Assembly: GCA_937138395.1 (NCBI GenBank)
Contig: CAKZPB010000060.1
Coordinates: forward strand, 1 to 58,874
Source: an uncultured Pseudomonadota bacterium
GTDB taxonomy: Bacteria > Pseudomonadota > Gammaproteobacteria > Xanthomonadales > Wenzhouxiangellaceae
DNA length: 58,874 nucleotides
Direction of reading: 5' to 3'
Both the position numbers and the translations under genes were made by a program. The notes under the pieces are model-generated. The model was not told the origin of the DNA. It saw only the letters and a list, made by a program, of their open reading frames with translations, and ran no database searches. This document shows, one piece after another, positions 29,569 to 38,417 of the stretch (the first letter of the stretch is position 1; the number at the start of each line of letters is the position of its first letter).

Positions 29569-30390
29569 TTACCGCTTGACAAACTTCAGCGTGAAGCGGT
29601 CGCTTTCACCGACTGCCTGATTGATTTCGCGCTGCGCCTCGTCGTCAACGTTCAGCGATGGCGGTAGCGACCAAACGCCATTTTCATGATCGGCCGTATC
29701 CGCCGGATTGGCGTTGATATCGGACGCTTCGATCAGTTTGAAGCCGTTGGATTCTGCCTGTGCCACCACCCAGCTTTGCTTGACATAGCCATTGAACACC
29801 GAATCGTCGCCGTCTTCTGGAAGGCGGTGGCCCACGATGCCAAAGACGCCACCCGGCTTGAGTACTTCGTGTGTGCTCTTCAGGACATCATCGAACACCT
29901 CATCCCGCTTCCAGCCGTGCACGCTGCGGAAGGAAACGACCAGGTCGGCACTGCCAGGCTCGCCCAAGCTACTGACCGTCGGAGGGTCAAACGGCAGGAT
30001 TTCAATAGACCCGAAGCGTTCTGCATCGCTGATCCGTTCGTCATAGGCAGTCCGCGCCCGGGCATAGTAGTCCGGCGCATTTTCACGATCGAGGTTGAAA
30101 TGTGCCGCAACCAACTGACCCTGATCAGCCAGATATGGACCGAGTATCTCGGTGTACCAGCCGCCGCTGGGGGATAGCTCGACGACGGTCATATCCGGCG
30201 CAATGCCGAAAAACGTCAGGGTTTCATAGGGATTACGAAACGGGTCTCTCGCCGCCTCGTCCTGTCGTTGATCCGCGTCGATTACTGCACGCAGGCGATC
30301 GTCAGCCCAGGCCGTGCCGAACAACATGGATAGCGTAAAGACGGCTGCCACTGCGATTCGCAGCTGCTGGAATGGGTGCTTATGAGTCAT
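29569..30390 (-). CDS. Class I methyltransferase-like protein with signal peptide
   Basis: A 273-residue protein with a signal peptide (1-29, cleavage near AWA) followed by a Rossmann methyltransferase-like domain: VVELSPSGGWYTEIL takes the place of the SAM-binding motif I, then ADLVVSFRSVHGW and VLKPGGVFGIVGH. It belongs to the COG4798-like predicted methyltransferases. The export signal is odd for a SAM-dependent enzyme because SAM is cytoplasmic, so a non-methyltransfer function is possible. The start overlaps the TrmB-like stop by 11 bases, implying coupling. Confidence 0.8.
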   Translation of the reverse strand: MTHKHPFQQLRIAVAAVFTLSMLFGTAWADDRLRAVIDADQRQDEAARDPFRNPYETLTFFGIAPDMTVVELSPSGGWYTEILGPYLADQGQLVAAHFNLDRENAPDYYARARTAYDERISDAERFGSIEILPFDPPTVSSLGEPGSADLVVSFRSVHGWKRDEVFDDVLKSTHEVLKPGGVFGIVGHRLPEDGDDSVFNGYVKQSWVVAQAESNGFKLIEASDINANPADTADHENGVWSLPPSLNVDDEAQREINQAVGESDRFTLKFVKR

Positions 30391-31042
30391 ATCGATCTCC
30401 GGGTTGATTGGCTTGCAATAATGAAATCAGTCGGTACAGGGTATGACCGCTGGCGATGTATTTTCGCTCGAACAACGTCGTTGGTTGAGTGTCGTTTTTG
30501 ATCACTTCCAACCCACACTTTCTTGAATAATACTCCAGTGCAATCTGGAATTCTTCCGCGTAGGGCTTCCAATTGGTGCGGAGTTCAAGCTGTCCTCCGA
30601 GCTGAATCAACGACGGAAAGGCCGGGTGCGCGTGCCAGCGGCGCATCAAGTGCCGGGGCTTCGGCCATGGATTTGGATATAGCAGATAATGTTGGGACGC
30701 CGACAACCCACGCTCCAGCAGCAATCGCCAGACATCCTCAGCCCGGGCACGGATCAGGCGCGCGTTGTTGGGCACAGGCGGCGACTTGCTCAGACGCGCC
30801 TGCGATTGATCGATACCGAGCACTAGCCCTTCTGGATACCGTTCAGCCAGGCCAACCGTGCTGTGACCGGTCCCGCAGCCCGAATCGAGGATCAGCTCGC
30901 GTTCGGGATGCAGCCAGGGGGCAATCGAGTTGAAGGCCGCTTGACTGGCCGCCAGCACAGGCTGAAGCCAGGCATTGGCCCGATGCTTGTCCAGGCAGCG
31001 GAGCAAATCCTTGTGCGGCATGGTCTGGCAGCTTCGTACCAT
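30380..31042 (-). CDS. TrmB-like tRNA (guanine-N7)-methyltransferase
   Basis: A 220-residue class I methyltransferase with SAM motif LDSGCGTGHST and TrmB hallmarks PNPWPKPRHLMRRW and TNWKPYAEEF (compare PDPWxKxRHxKRR and TxWxxYAE in E. coli TrmB). It probably forms m7G46 in tRNA, though the segments differ enough that it may be a paralogue. Start is uncertain: ATG at 31042 is used, ATG at 31021 and a TTG at 31081 are alternatives, none with a clear ribosome site. It lies 77 bases downstream of tRNA-Lys on the same strand, possibly co-transcribed. Confidence 0.8.
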   Translation of the reverse strand: MVRSCQTMPHKDLLRCLDKHRANAWLQPVLAASQAAFNSIAPWLHPERELILDSGCGTGHSTVGLAERYPEGLVLGIDQSQARLSKSPPVPNNARLIRARAEDVWRLLLERGLSASQHYLLYPNPWPKPRHLMRRWHAHPAFPSLIQLGGQLELRTNWKPYAEEFQIALEYYSRKCGLEVIKNDTQPTTLFERKYIASGHTLYRLISLLQANQPGDRYDS

Positions 31043-31118
31043 TCGCGATTGGCCCACAGTGCCTGGTTGAGGAGGATTCAATGCGATCAGAAGGCCAGGG
31101 GCGCAGAGCGGGTCGAAA

Positions 31119-31194
31119 TGGTGGGCCGTGAAGGACTCGAACCTTCAACCAACGGATTAAAAGCCCGGTGCTCTACCACTTGAGCTAACGGCCC
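31119..31194 (-). tRNA. tRNA-Lys (anticodon UUU)
   Basis: A full 76-base cloverleaf with encoded CCA. Acceptor stem GGGCCGT/ACGGCCC pairs perfectly, D stem GCTC/GAGC, anticodon loop CTTTTAA, T stem GAAGG/CCTTC with loop TTCGAGT, discriminator A. The top pair of the anticodon stem (27-43) is a C-U mismatch and the bottom pair is G-U. Position 46 in the variable loop is G, the target of TrmB. Confidence 0.95.
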
Positions 31195-31281
31195 ATTTCG
31201 TTCGCTGCGTAGTATAACGGATTGTGTGTCGGCATCAATCATCCAGCGTTGTATTTCAGCGCATTCACGGCCCGCACCCAT

Positions 31282-32598
31282 TCAGGCGGTGCCGATCGCA
31301 CGCAGCCAGTCCCGGCCCTGCTGACGCCAGTAATACAGCTGAGCAAACATGCGACCAAGGCGGTTGCCGGCCCAAACCGGTTTCCAGGCTTGAAAGCGTT
31401 GCAAGCGATCATTCTTTCCACAGATTGCATCGGCCAGCACACGACCCGCGACGTTGGTCGGTGCCATGCCGTGACCGCCAAAGGCAACGGCCAGCCAGAG
31501 TCCCGGCTCGGGATGGGCAAGAACAGGCATTTGATGGCGCGCATAGCTCATCCAGCCACCCCAGCTGAAATCGAAGCCTACGTCGGCCAGTTCCGGAAAG
31601 ACTTTGCGCAGGTCCTTGCGCATCAGCTGCTCGATCTGCTCCGGCGACCGGTCACGAATGGAAATACGACCACCCCACAACAGCCGATCGTTTGTAACCC
31701 GCCGATAATAGTCAAACGCAAATCGGTTGTCGTAAACAGCGGACCGGGTTGGCAACAGCGCGGGCAGCGTGCCCGGAATCGGTTCAGACACCGCAATGTA
31801 AGTGCCGATGGGTTGAATCCAGGGGCGCACCCGCGGCAGGCTATCCTGGCTGTAACCACCACCCGACAGCACCAGATTCGGCGTCTCGATCGAGATGCCG
31901 TTGGCTTTGATCGTCCAATGCTTGGCGTTCGGTCCTGCACTTGAATGCTGCTTCAGTGAATTCACCTGGCTATGGCCGTACAATCGCACGCCCTGCGAGA
32001 CCAGCCAGCGCGACAGTGCCTGAACATAGTGCAGCGGATTGAAGTGGAACGCGTCGGCTTCCATCAAAGCAGCACCGTAGCGGTTCGAGTGAATATGCTG
32101 CTGCCGCTCGGACAGCGTCAGGAATTCAAGCTTCTGGCCGGTGTAGCGTCGATGATGCTCGGCGAATTGTTTTAACTGACGGTCACGTTTGAACCAGTCC
32201 ACCAGCACCACGCCATGGTCCTGAATCGGCACCTCAAGATCGGCGCACCGCCGCCGGATTCGATGAACGGCATCGTGAGTCATGCCCTGAAGCTGACGAG
32301 CGGCATCAAGGCCGAGCTGTCGCGCCAGCCGAGCCGGATCGAGCGAGTATCCACCGAACACAAAACCACCATTTCGACCGGATGCGCCTTCGCCTGGCTG
32401 GCCCTGCTCGAACACTGCGATGTCGTTGATTCCCGCCTCAACCAGGTATGCAGCCGTGCTCAGGCCGGCCAGACCGGCGCCGACGATCACGACCTCGGCC
32501 TGCTCGGATGTCTCGATCGGCGCAAAAGGCTCGCTCGGGCCGCAGGCATGCTGATACCAGGTCGGGGCGTGAAACAACGGTGGCTTGAAGTCGCTCAT
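31282..32598 (-). CDS. FAD-dependent oxidoreductase (amine/amino-acid oxidase, PuuB/DadA-like)
   Basis: A 438-residue DAO-family flavoenzyme. The FAD-binding motif VVIVGAGLAGLSTA is at 35-48 and GASGRNGGFVFGGY follows, a segment typical of gamma-glutamylputrescine oxidase (PuuB) and related enzymes; LWLAVAFGGHGMAP near the C-terminus closes the FAD site. It likely deaminates an amine or amino acid with O2, in the cytoplasm. No other polyamine-breakdown gene is adjacent, so substrate is open. It diverges from phhA. Confidence 0.87.
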   Translation of the reverse strand: MSDFKPPLFHAPTWYQHACGPSEPFAPIETSEQAEVVIVGAGLAGLSTAAYLVEAGINDIAVFEQGQPGEGASGRNGGFVFGGYSLDPARLARQLGLDAARQLQGMTHDAVHRIRRRCADLEVPIQDHGVVLVDWFKRDRQLKQFAEHHRRYTGQKLEFLTLSERQQHIHSNRYGAALMEADAFHFNPLHYVQALSRWLVSQGVRLYGHSQVNSLKQHSSAGPNAKHWTIKANGISIETPNLVLSGGGYSQDSLPRVRPWIQPIGTYIAVSEPIPGTLPALLPTRSAVYDNRFAFDYYRRVTNDRLLWGGRISIRDRSPEQIEQLMRKDLRKVFPELADVGFDFSWGGWMSYARHQMPVLAHPEPGLWLAVAFGGHGMAPTNVAGRVLADAICGKNDRLQRFQAWKPVWAGNRLGRMFAQLYYWRQQGRDWLRAIGTA

Positions 32599-32699
32599 GG
32601 CTGCCTACCGGCTAAGCGTTTGGAGCGGATCGGATTCGACATGGTCCATGACCGTTGACTGATAGAATATGAAACAAAGCATACGCGAGTATCCAGATC

Positions 32700-33500
32700 A
32701 TGGCGAAATCATCCAAATACCAGGCCAAGATTCCTGACCAGAACGGCATCATCCACTACAGCGACGAAGAGCATGCGATCTGGCGTGAACTTTACGCGCG
32801 ACAGATCGAGATTATCGAGGACCGGGTCTGCAGCCCGTTTCTGGAGGGCCTTGAAGCACTCCAGTTACCACACGATCACATTCCGCAACCGAATGACGTT
32901 TCCGACGTGCTGTTTGAAAAAACCGGGTGGCGGGTAGAACCGGTGCCGGCGTTGATCAACTTCGACCGTTTTTTCAAATTGCTCAGCGAAAAGAAATTTC
33001 CGGCAGCTTCATTCATTCGCACCCGAGAAGAAATGGACTATCTCCAGGAACCGGACATTTTCCATGAAATTTTCGGCCACACCGCCATGCTGACGCATCC
33101 GGCATTCGCCAACTTTACAGAAGCCTATGGTCATGCGGGCATCAAGGCCAGCAAGGCTGAACGCGTGTATCTGGCCCGCTTGTACTGGTTTACCGTCGAA
33201 TTCGGGCTGTTGAATACTCTTGATGGCGTCCGGATCTACGGCGGTGGCATTGCCTCATCACCGGGTGAAACCGTGTATGCGTTGGACAGCGATGAACCCC
33301 TGCGCCGACCGTTTGATCCAGTCGATGCATTACGAACGCCCTACCGGATCGATATCTACCAAACCGTGTATTACATTCTGGACTCCATGAATGACCTGTT
33401 CGAGCTGGCGAATCAAGATCTTCTTGCACTGATTCGCAGGGCGCGCGCACTGGGTCCTTTCAAACCAACCTATCCTGCTATCGAAAAGGACGCTGCATAA
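32700..33500 (+). CDS. phhA: Phenylalanine 4-monooxygenase
   Basis: Tetrahydrobiopterin-dependent enzyme of 266 residues that converts phenylalanine to tyrosine. The iron ligands are H122 and H127 in DIFHEIFGHTAM and E167 in TVEFGLL, spaced as in other bacterial enzymes. It is the minimal catalytic-domain form without an ACT domain. The stop is followed after one base by the phhB start, so enzyme and cofactor-recycling partner are coupled. This gene opens a gene chain that runs without gaps to 38373. Confidence 0.95.
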   Translation: MAKSSKYQAKIPDQNGIIHYSDEEHAIWRELYARQIEIIEDRVCSPFLEGLEALQLPHDHIPQPNDVSDVLFEKTGWRVEPVPALINFDRFFKLLSEKKFPAASFIRTREEMDYLQEPDIFHEIFGHTAMLTHPAFANFTEAYGHAGIKASKAERVYLARLYWFTVEFGLLNTLDGVRIYGGGIASSPGETVYALDSDEPLRRPFDPVDALRTPYRIDIYQTVYYILDSMNDLFELANQDLLALIRRARALGPFKPTYPAIEKDAA

Positions 33501-33501
33501 A

Positions 33502-33852
33502 ATGAGCAATTCTGAATCCAATGCCCTGCAAGAGCAACAATGCAAGCCCTGTGAGGGCGGCACCGAGCCACTATCCGCCGAACGAGCGAAGACGCTGCTT
33601 GAACAAGTTCCGGAGTGGTCGATATCCGGGGATGGCAAAACCATCTACCGCCGATTCGAATTCAAGGGCTTTTACAAAACCATGGCGTTCATCAACGTCA
33701 TGGCCTGGATCGCCAACCAGGAAGGGCATCACCCTGATTTTGAAGCTGGCTATAACTTCTGTCTGGTGAACTTCACCACGCACGCAATCGACGGCCTGAG
33801 TGAGAACGACTTCATTTGTGCCGCCAAGCTGAATGCCATGCTGAATGACTGA
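33502..33852 (+). CDS. phhB: Pterin-4a-carbinolamine dehydratase
   Basis: Recycles the 4a-hydroxypterin made by PhhA. The 116-residue protein has the family core EGHHPDF (paired catalytic histidines) and NFCLVNFTTHAIDGLSENDF read as key residues T-H-x4-L-S-E-x-D-F. It carries about 20 extra N-terminal residues including a C-x2-C pair (C14, C17) not usual for the family. Its last eight bases overlap the moxR start. Confidence 0.94.
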   Translation: MSNSESNALQEQQCKPCEGGTEPLSAERAKTLLEQVPEWSISGDGKTIYRRFEFKGFYKTMAFINVMAWIANQEGHHPDFEAGYNFCLVNFTTHAIDGLSENDFICAAKLNAMLND

Positions 33853-34813
33853 ACACGCCTCGACTGCCATGTCTACGGTCGAACCGGATCGGATCGAGCA
33901 ATTGGATCAGCACCTGGGCAATGCCATTGATGCAGTCAATCAGGTGGTCCTGGACAAACGCGACCAGATTCATCTGGCTTTTTCCGCCTTGTTGGCCGGC
34001 GGCCACCTGTTGGTCGAAGACTTGCCGGGCGTGGGCAAGACCACGCTGGCGCACGCCATGGCCGAAGTGATCGGCGGACAATGGCATCGAATTCAATTTA
34101 CCAGCGACTTGTTGCCGGCCGACATACTGGGCGTTTCGATCTGGAGTCGCCAACAGGAGCAGTTCGAATTTCGGCCAGGCCCCGTGTTTGCCAATGTAGT
34201 ACTGGCTGACGAGATCAACCGGGCAACCCCCCGAACGCAGAGCGCGCTGCTAGAGGCCATGGCCGAGGGCCAGGTCAGTATTGACAGCCAGACCCATCAA
34301 TTGCCCAGACCGTTTTTCGTGATCGGAACCCAGAACCCACTGGACCTGGCCGGTACTTATGCGCTGCCAGACTCCCAGCTCGACCGGTTCCTGCTGAAGA
34401 TCAGCCTTGGCTATCCAGACCCATCGTTCGAACGCGCATTATTGGTCGAGCCCGACCGGCGCGAGTTGCTCAACCAGGTCACGACCCAGCTCAACGTCGA
34501 TGAGTTGATCGAACTGATTCACCTGACCAACCAGCTGCACATCAGTGATCCGGTACTGGACTATATTCAGGCACTGGTCCAGGCAACGCGGACGCATCCG
34601 GCCATTCAGGCCGGACTGTCACCGCGGGCCGCGATTGCCCTGGTGCGCGTCAGTCGCGCGTTTGCCAAGGTATCCGGCATGGCCTATGTGCTCCCTGACC
34701 ACGTCAAGCACGTGTTTCCAGCCCTGGCCAGTCACCGCTTGCAGTGCAAGCCGAACGCGGGTCAGAGCGACGATGTGGTCGGGCAAATCCTGGTCAACAC
34801 GCCCATTGACTGA
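33845..34813 (+). CDS. moxR: MoxR family AAA ATPase
   Basis: A 322-residue MoxR ATPase: Walker A GVGKTT (62-67), Walker B VLADE (D122, E123), and the family segment PRTQSALLEAMAE followed by NPLDLAGTYALPDSQLDRF. MoxR proteins act as chaperone-like ATPases with DUF58 partners, the next gene here. The start overlaps phhB by eight bases. In many gammaproteobacteria moxR-DUF58-tgpA form a block; here the block is joined to phhAB. Confidence 0.93.
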   Translation: MTEHASTAMSTVEPDRIEQLDQHLGNAIDAVNQVVLDKRDQIHLAFSALLAGGHLLVEDLPGVGKTTLAHAMAEVIGGQWHRIQFTSDLLPADILGVSIWSRQQEQFEFRPGPVFANVVLADEINRATPRTQSALLEAMAEGQVSIDSQTHQLPRPFFVIGTQNPLDLAGTYALPDSQLDRFLLKISLGYPDPSFERALLVEPDRRELLNQVTTQLNVDELIELIHLTNQLHISDPVLDYIQALVQATRTHPAIQAGLSPRAAIALVRVSRAFAKVSGMAYVLPDHVKHVFPALASHRLQCKPNAGQSDDVVGQILVNTPID

Positions 34814-35783
34814 ACTCAGCCAGACCGATCCCGGTTCACTGAAGAATCGACTGGATCGTCTGTTTGCGCGCTGGCTCAAGCGGCGCGGACCCGTTACGCC
34901 GCCCTTTCGACTGAACTATCGACAGATTTTCATTCTGCCAACTGGATTTGGCTGCCTGCTGGGTGCCATTGCCTTTGCAATGCTGATCAGCAGCCTGAAC
35001 TTCAACAACAACATGGGGTTGTTCACGACCTTTTTGGTCGCCGGAATTGCAGTGTTATCCATGCACATCGCCTACCGCAACCTGGAAGGCATCACTATCC
35101 GGCAGTGCACGGCCGAGCCGGTCTTTGCAGGTCAGGACCTTGCGCTATTGGTCCGGCTCTCAGAAGATAGCAACCGATTGCGCAGTGGCCTGAGATTATC
35201 CAGCCAGGACGATGCGCGCACCGATGTCATTCGACTGAAGCCTGCTGATCATGACCAGATGATGCTGACCCTGCCCACCGTGGAACGCGGCTGGTTCAAG
35301 CCAGGGCGACTGACGCTGGCGACCCGTCATCCATTGGGACTGTTCCGAGCCTGGTCGGTATTCTGGCCCGAACAGCAATTCCTGGTCTGGCCAAAGCCGG
35401 CCGACCAGGCACCGGCGCTGCCGTTATCCAACCGCCTGAACAGCGGCGAAAAGCCCGGCGACGAGGGCGATGAATATCATGGCTTGCGCAGCTGGCGAGA
35501 GGGCGATCCAATCCATCGCATCGCCTGGAAAGCCAGTCAGCGACACCAGGATTTGCTAGCGCGCGAGTTTACCCAGCCGGTCCAGGATGAACTGCTGTTC
35601 AGCATTGATCAAACCGGTGTTCGCGAGCGCGAGCGTGCCATCTCGATTGTGACAAGCTGGGTCTTGGAGTCTGATCAGCGCGGCCTGCAGTACGGTCTCG
35701 AACTGGGTGCTGTTCGAGTCGACACCGGCAGCGGACGTCGTCACCGTGATCGCTGCCTGAATGCGTTGGCTGAATTGCCGTGA
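34806..35783 (+). CDS. DUF58 domain protein
   Basis: A 325-residue protein with two membrane helices near the N-terminus (about 40-62 and 68-88) and a cytoplasmic DUF58 domain whose core motif DEYHGLRSWREGDPIHRIAWK is present (key residues G-R-Y/H-x-x-G-D-x-x-R-x-I-x-W). DUF58 proteins are usual partners of MoxR ATPases. No ATG is available before the first membrane helix; TTG at 34806, overlapping the moxR stop, is the likely start through translational coupling. Its stop overlaps the next gene's GTG. Confidence 0.88.
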   Translation: MTELSQTDPGSLKNRLDRLFARWLKRRGPVTPPFRLNYRQIFILPTGFGCLLGAIAFAMLISSLNFNNNMGLFTTFLVAGIAVLSMHIAYRNLEGITIRQCTAEPVFAGQDLALLVRLSEDSNRLRSGLRLSSQDDARTDVIRLKPADHDQMMLTLPTVERGWFKPGRLTLATRHPLGLFRAWSVFWPEQQFLVWPKPADQAPALPLSNRLNSGEKPGDEGDEYHGLRSWREGDPIHRIAWKASQRHQDLLAREFTQPVQDELLFSIDQTGVRERERAISIVTSWVLESDQRGLQYGLELGAVRVDTGSGRRHRDRCLNALAELP

Positions 35784-37894
35784 AGCTGCTGGCCTTGAAA
35801 GCAAACAAGACGTCGATAGCAATCACCAGCCCGTCGCAGTTTACGGTCAGCTTGACTGTGCTGGCCTATCTGGTCGCAGCGGGCCCTCATCTGATGGCCA
35901 TGCCGCGCTGGCTTGCGCTCTGCATCCTGGTCATCAGCGCATGGCGCGTCGTGACGGCCTGGCAACGCTGGCGGCCGCCTCACTGGCTGATTCGTACGCT
36001 CGTCACCTTCAGCGCATTGGGTGCTGTTCTTGCAAGCTATGGCACCCTCTGGGGTCGGCGTGCCGCAACCGCACTGCTGTGCGTCATGGTAGCGGTCAAG
36101 CTGATGGAAATGTTCAGGACCCGCGACGCAAGACAGATTGCGGCATTGGGCTTCTTCCTGGTTGCTGCACAGTTCCTGTTCAGCCAGCAGATCGCGCTGC
36201 TGCCATACCTGCTGATCGCCTGCGGACTGGCAACCGCGGCCATGCTATCCGTTCAGGCTGATGACGACCGTCGGCGTCATCCAGACGTAGTGGCTCGACA
36301 AAACGAGCCACTGAAGTCAGGCGGGTCGGACTGGAGCCGCCATCTGAAAAGCGGCCTGGTGCTGCTCGGCCTGTCGATCCCGTTTGCTTTGGTGTTGTTC
36401 GCAGTGTTTCCCCGACTGGCATCGCCACTATGGGGAATACCGGAGAATGCGCTGGACGGACGCACCGGATTGTCCGATGAAATGTCACCCGGTGCGATCG
36501 CCAGCCTGTATGCCGACGATAGCCCGGCCTTCCGGGTGGAGTTCGAGGGCCAGCGGCCGGAGCAGTCCGACCTGTATTGGCGCGGGCCTGTCCTCTGGCA
36601 CTTCAATGGAACCACCTGGAGCAGGCTGATTTCGGCCCACACGGAGACGCCACGCCGCCCGACCGGCAATAATCCGCCGTTGCAATACTCCGTTCAGCTG
36701 GAGCCGAATGAGCGACGCTGGTTATTCACCCTGGATTATCCGGTTGAATGGTCAGAAGAGGCGCGCCTGACCCGGGACTATCAGCTAGTACGAGAACGCC
36801 CCGTGACCCGGCTCATCAGTTATAGCGTCAGCAGTGAACCCGATTTCATCGATGAGCCTCAACTCGACCCCACGCTCAGGCGCGCTGCCCTGCGATTGCC
36901 TGAGGGGCAAAATCCGCGCACGCTTGAGCTGGCAGCAGACTATCGTCAAGAATATGCCGATGACCGGGAGCTGATCAATGCAGTCTTGCGCTGGTTCAAT
37001 GAAGATGCGTTTTTCTACAGCCTCGAAACGCTACCGCTGGGGCTGAACGGTGCCGATGAGTTTCTGTTCGACCTGAAAACCGGGTATTGCGAATACTATG
37101 CGTCAGCATTTGCCATTCTGATGCGCGCTGCCGGCATTCCTGCCCGCATCGTGACCGGTTACCAGGGCGGCTTCTGGCAGCAGTCCAGCGAATACCTTCT
37201 GGTGCGTCAATCCGACGCACATGCCTGGGTGGAAGTCTGGCTGCAGGGTCGTGGCTGGACGCGCATCGATCCGACGGCTGCCGTTTCACCCACGCGCATC
37301 CTGGAAAATGCACGCCGGGCGCTGAATGACACGCCCGGGTGGATGGGCGGTCGGTGGGCGCAAAATCTGCGCAATCAGTTCGACCGTGTTCAGCACTACT
37401 GGAATCAATGGGTGCTCGGGTTTAACGCTGCACGTCAGAATGAACTGTTCAGCCGCCTTGGCCTGGATCGCCTGAGTGGGCCGTTGCTGGCTGTGGTCAT
37501 CGTGCTGCTGGCGCTCCTCACGGTGGTGCCCTTGGCATTCTTGTTGCGCGGTCTCGGCCAGACCCGCCGGGTCCTGACGCCTGACCAACGCGCCTGGAAA
37601 CGGATGATTCAAAAACTGAAACCTTTCAAGCTCCAGCCGCGGCGTGCCGAAACGCCATTGGAATTCGCCGAACGCGCGGCTGTCAAGCTGAACAATGGGC
37701 AACGCTTGATCAATGCAGCCAGGGTTTACAATCAACTCCGATATGCGCACAGCGACAACATCAGCGAGTCGCTCCGCGCTTCGCTGCAGCAAGCAAGCCG
37801 GAACTGGCGACCGGACCCAAACCCTGAGCTGTTGAACTCGGCGCCGGTTATCCGGGTCCTACTACAGAGGATGACAACGAGGAAACCCGCATGA
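35780..37894 (+). CDS. tgpA: TgpA-like membrane transglutaminase
   Basis: A 704-residue protein with about six N-terminal membrane segments (DUF3488), a periplasmic transglutaminase core and a C-terminal membrane helix plus DUF4129. The catalytic cysteine is in TGYCEYYASAFA, with the histidine in SDAHAWVEVW and aspartate in RIDPTAAVSP. TgpA of Pseudomonas aeruginosa is an essential periplasmic transglutaminase. The GTG start overlaps the DUF58 stop by four bases. Confidence 0.93.
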   Translation: MKLLALKANKTSIAITSPSQFTVSLTVLAYLVAAGPHLMAMPRWLALCILVISAWRVVTAWQRWRPPHWLIRTLVTFSALGAVLASYGTLWGRRAATALLCVMVAVKLMEMFRTRDARQIAALGFFLVAAQFLFSQQIALLPYLLIACGLATAAMLSVQADDDRRRHPDVVARQNEPLKSGGSDWSRHLKSGLVLLGLSIPFALVLFAVFPRLASPLWGIPENALDGRTGLSDEMSPGAIASLYADDSPAFRVEFEGQRPEQSDLYWRGPVLWHFNGTTWSRLISAHTETPRRPTGNNPPLQYSVQLEPNERRWLFTLDYPVEWSEEARLTRDYQLVRERPVTRLISYSVSSEPDFIDEPQLDPTLRRAALRLPEGQNPRTLELAADYRQEYADDRELINAVLRWFNEDAFFYSLETLPLGLNGADEFLFDLKTGYCEYYASAFAILMRAAGIPARIVTGYQGGFWQQSSEYLLVRQSDAHAWVEVWLQGRGWTRIDPTAAVSPTRILENARRALNDTPGWMGGRWAQNLRNQFDRVQHYWNQWVLGFNAARQNELFSRLGLDRLSGPLLAVVIVLLALLTVVPLAFLLRGLGQTRRVLTPDQRAWKRMIQKLKPFKLQPRRAETPLEFAERAAVKLNNGQRLINAARVYNQLRYAHSDNISESLRASLQQASRNWRPDPNPELLNSAPVIRVLLQRMTTRKPA

Positions 37895-38373
37895 TTGTTA
37901 CGAATTCGCCCTTCCGTCTTATTGTGCTCATGACCAGCCTTGTCATTGTCCAGGGCTGTACGACCATCCCGTCGCCTCTGCAGGGAGAATTCAACGAGTT
38001 CTACCCGGAACAGGCCGTGGAGCGCTCTGCAGGGGCTCAGGTCCGCTGGGGCGGCACGATTATCAGGACGCTGCCTGAGAATGACCAAACCTGCATTGAA
38101 ATTCTTGCTCGGCAGTTGGATCCAAGCTATCGGCCCATATCATCCGATCAGACCTTCGGTCGATTCCTGGCATGCCGCAGCGTGTTCATCGATCCGGAGG
38201 TCTTTGTCAATGATCGCCAGGTCACCATTACCGGGGCCATCACCGGCTTCAGCGAACAGGCTATCGGCGAATTTACCTACCGCTATCCCGTGGTGCAGGC
38301 CGAAGCGATCTACCTCTGGCCGGAATATATCGATGTTTGGCGGGGTCGGCACTACCCCTACTACTGGTGGTGA
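37891..38373 (+). CDS. slp: Slp family outer-membrane lipoprotein
   Basis: A 160-residue lipoprotein: signal peptide with lipobox VQGC (C23 lipidated), then the Slp domain (VRWGGTIIRT, TFGRFLACRSVFIDP, YPVVQAEAIYLWP) ending in a tyrosine/tryptophan-rich tail. Slp proteins are starvation- or acid-induced lipoproteins of the outer membrane. The serine-free position after the cysteine is threonine, compatible with outer-membrane sorting. The ATG overlaps the tgpA stop by four bases, closing the chain that began with phhA. Confidence 0.9.
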   Translation: MIVTNSPFRLIVLMTSLVIVQGCTTIPSPLQGEFNEFYPEQAVERSAGAQVRWGGTIIRTLPENDQTCIEILARQLDPSYRPISSDQTFGRFLACRSVFIDPEVFVNDRQVTITGAITGFSEQAIGEFTYRYPVVQAEAIYLWPEYIDVWRGRHYPYYWW

Positions 38374-38417
38374 TGACTCACGGCCATCAACAAGAATTCG
38401 ACGCCTGCAGGATCCCC

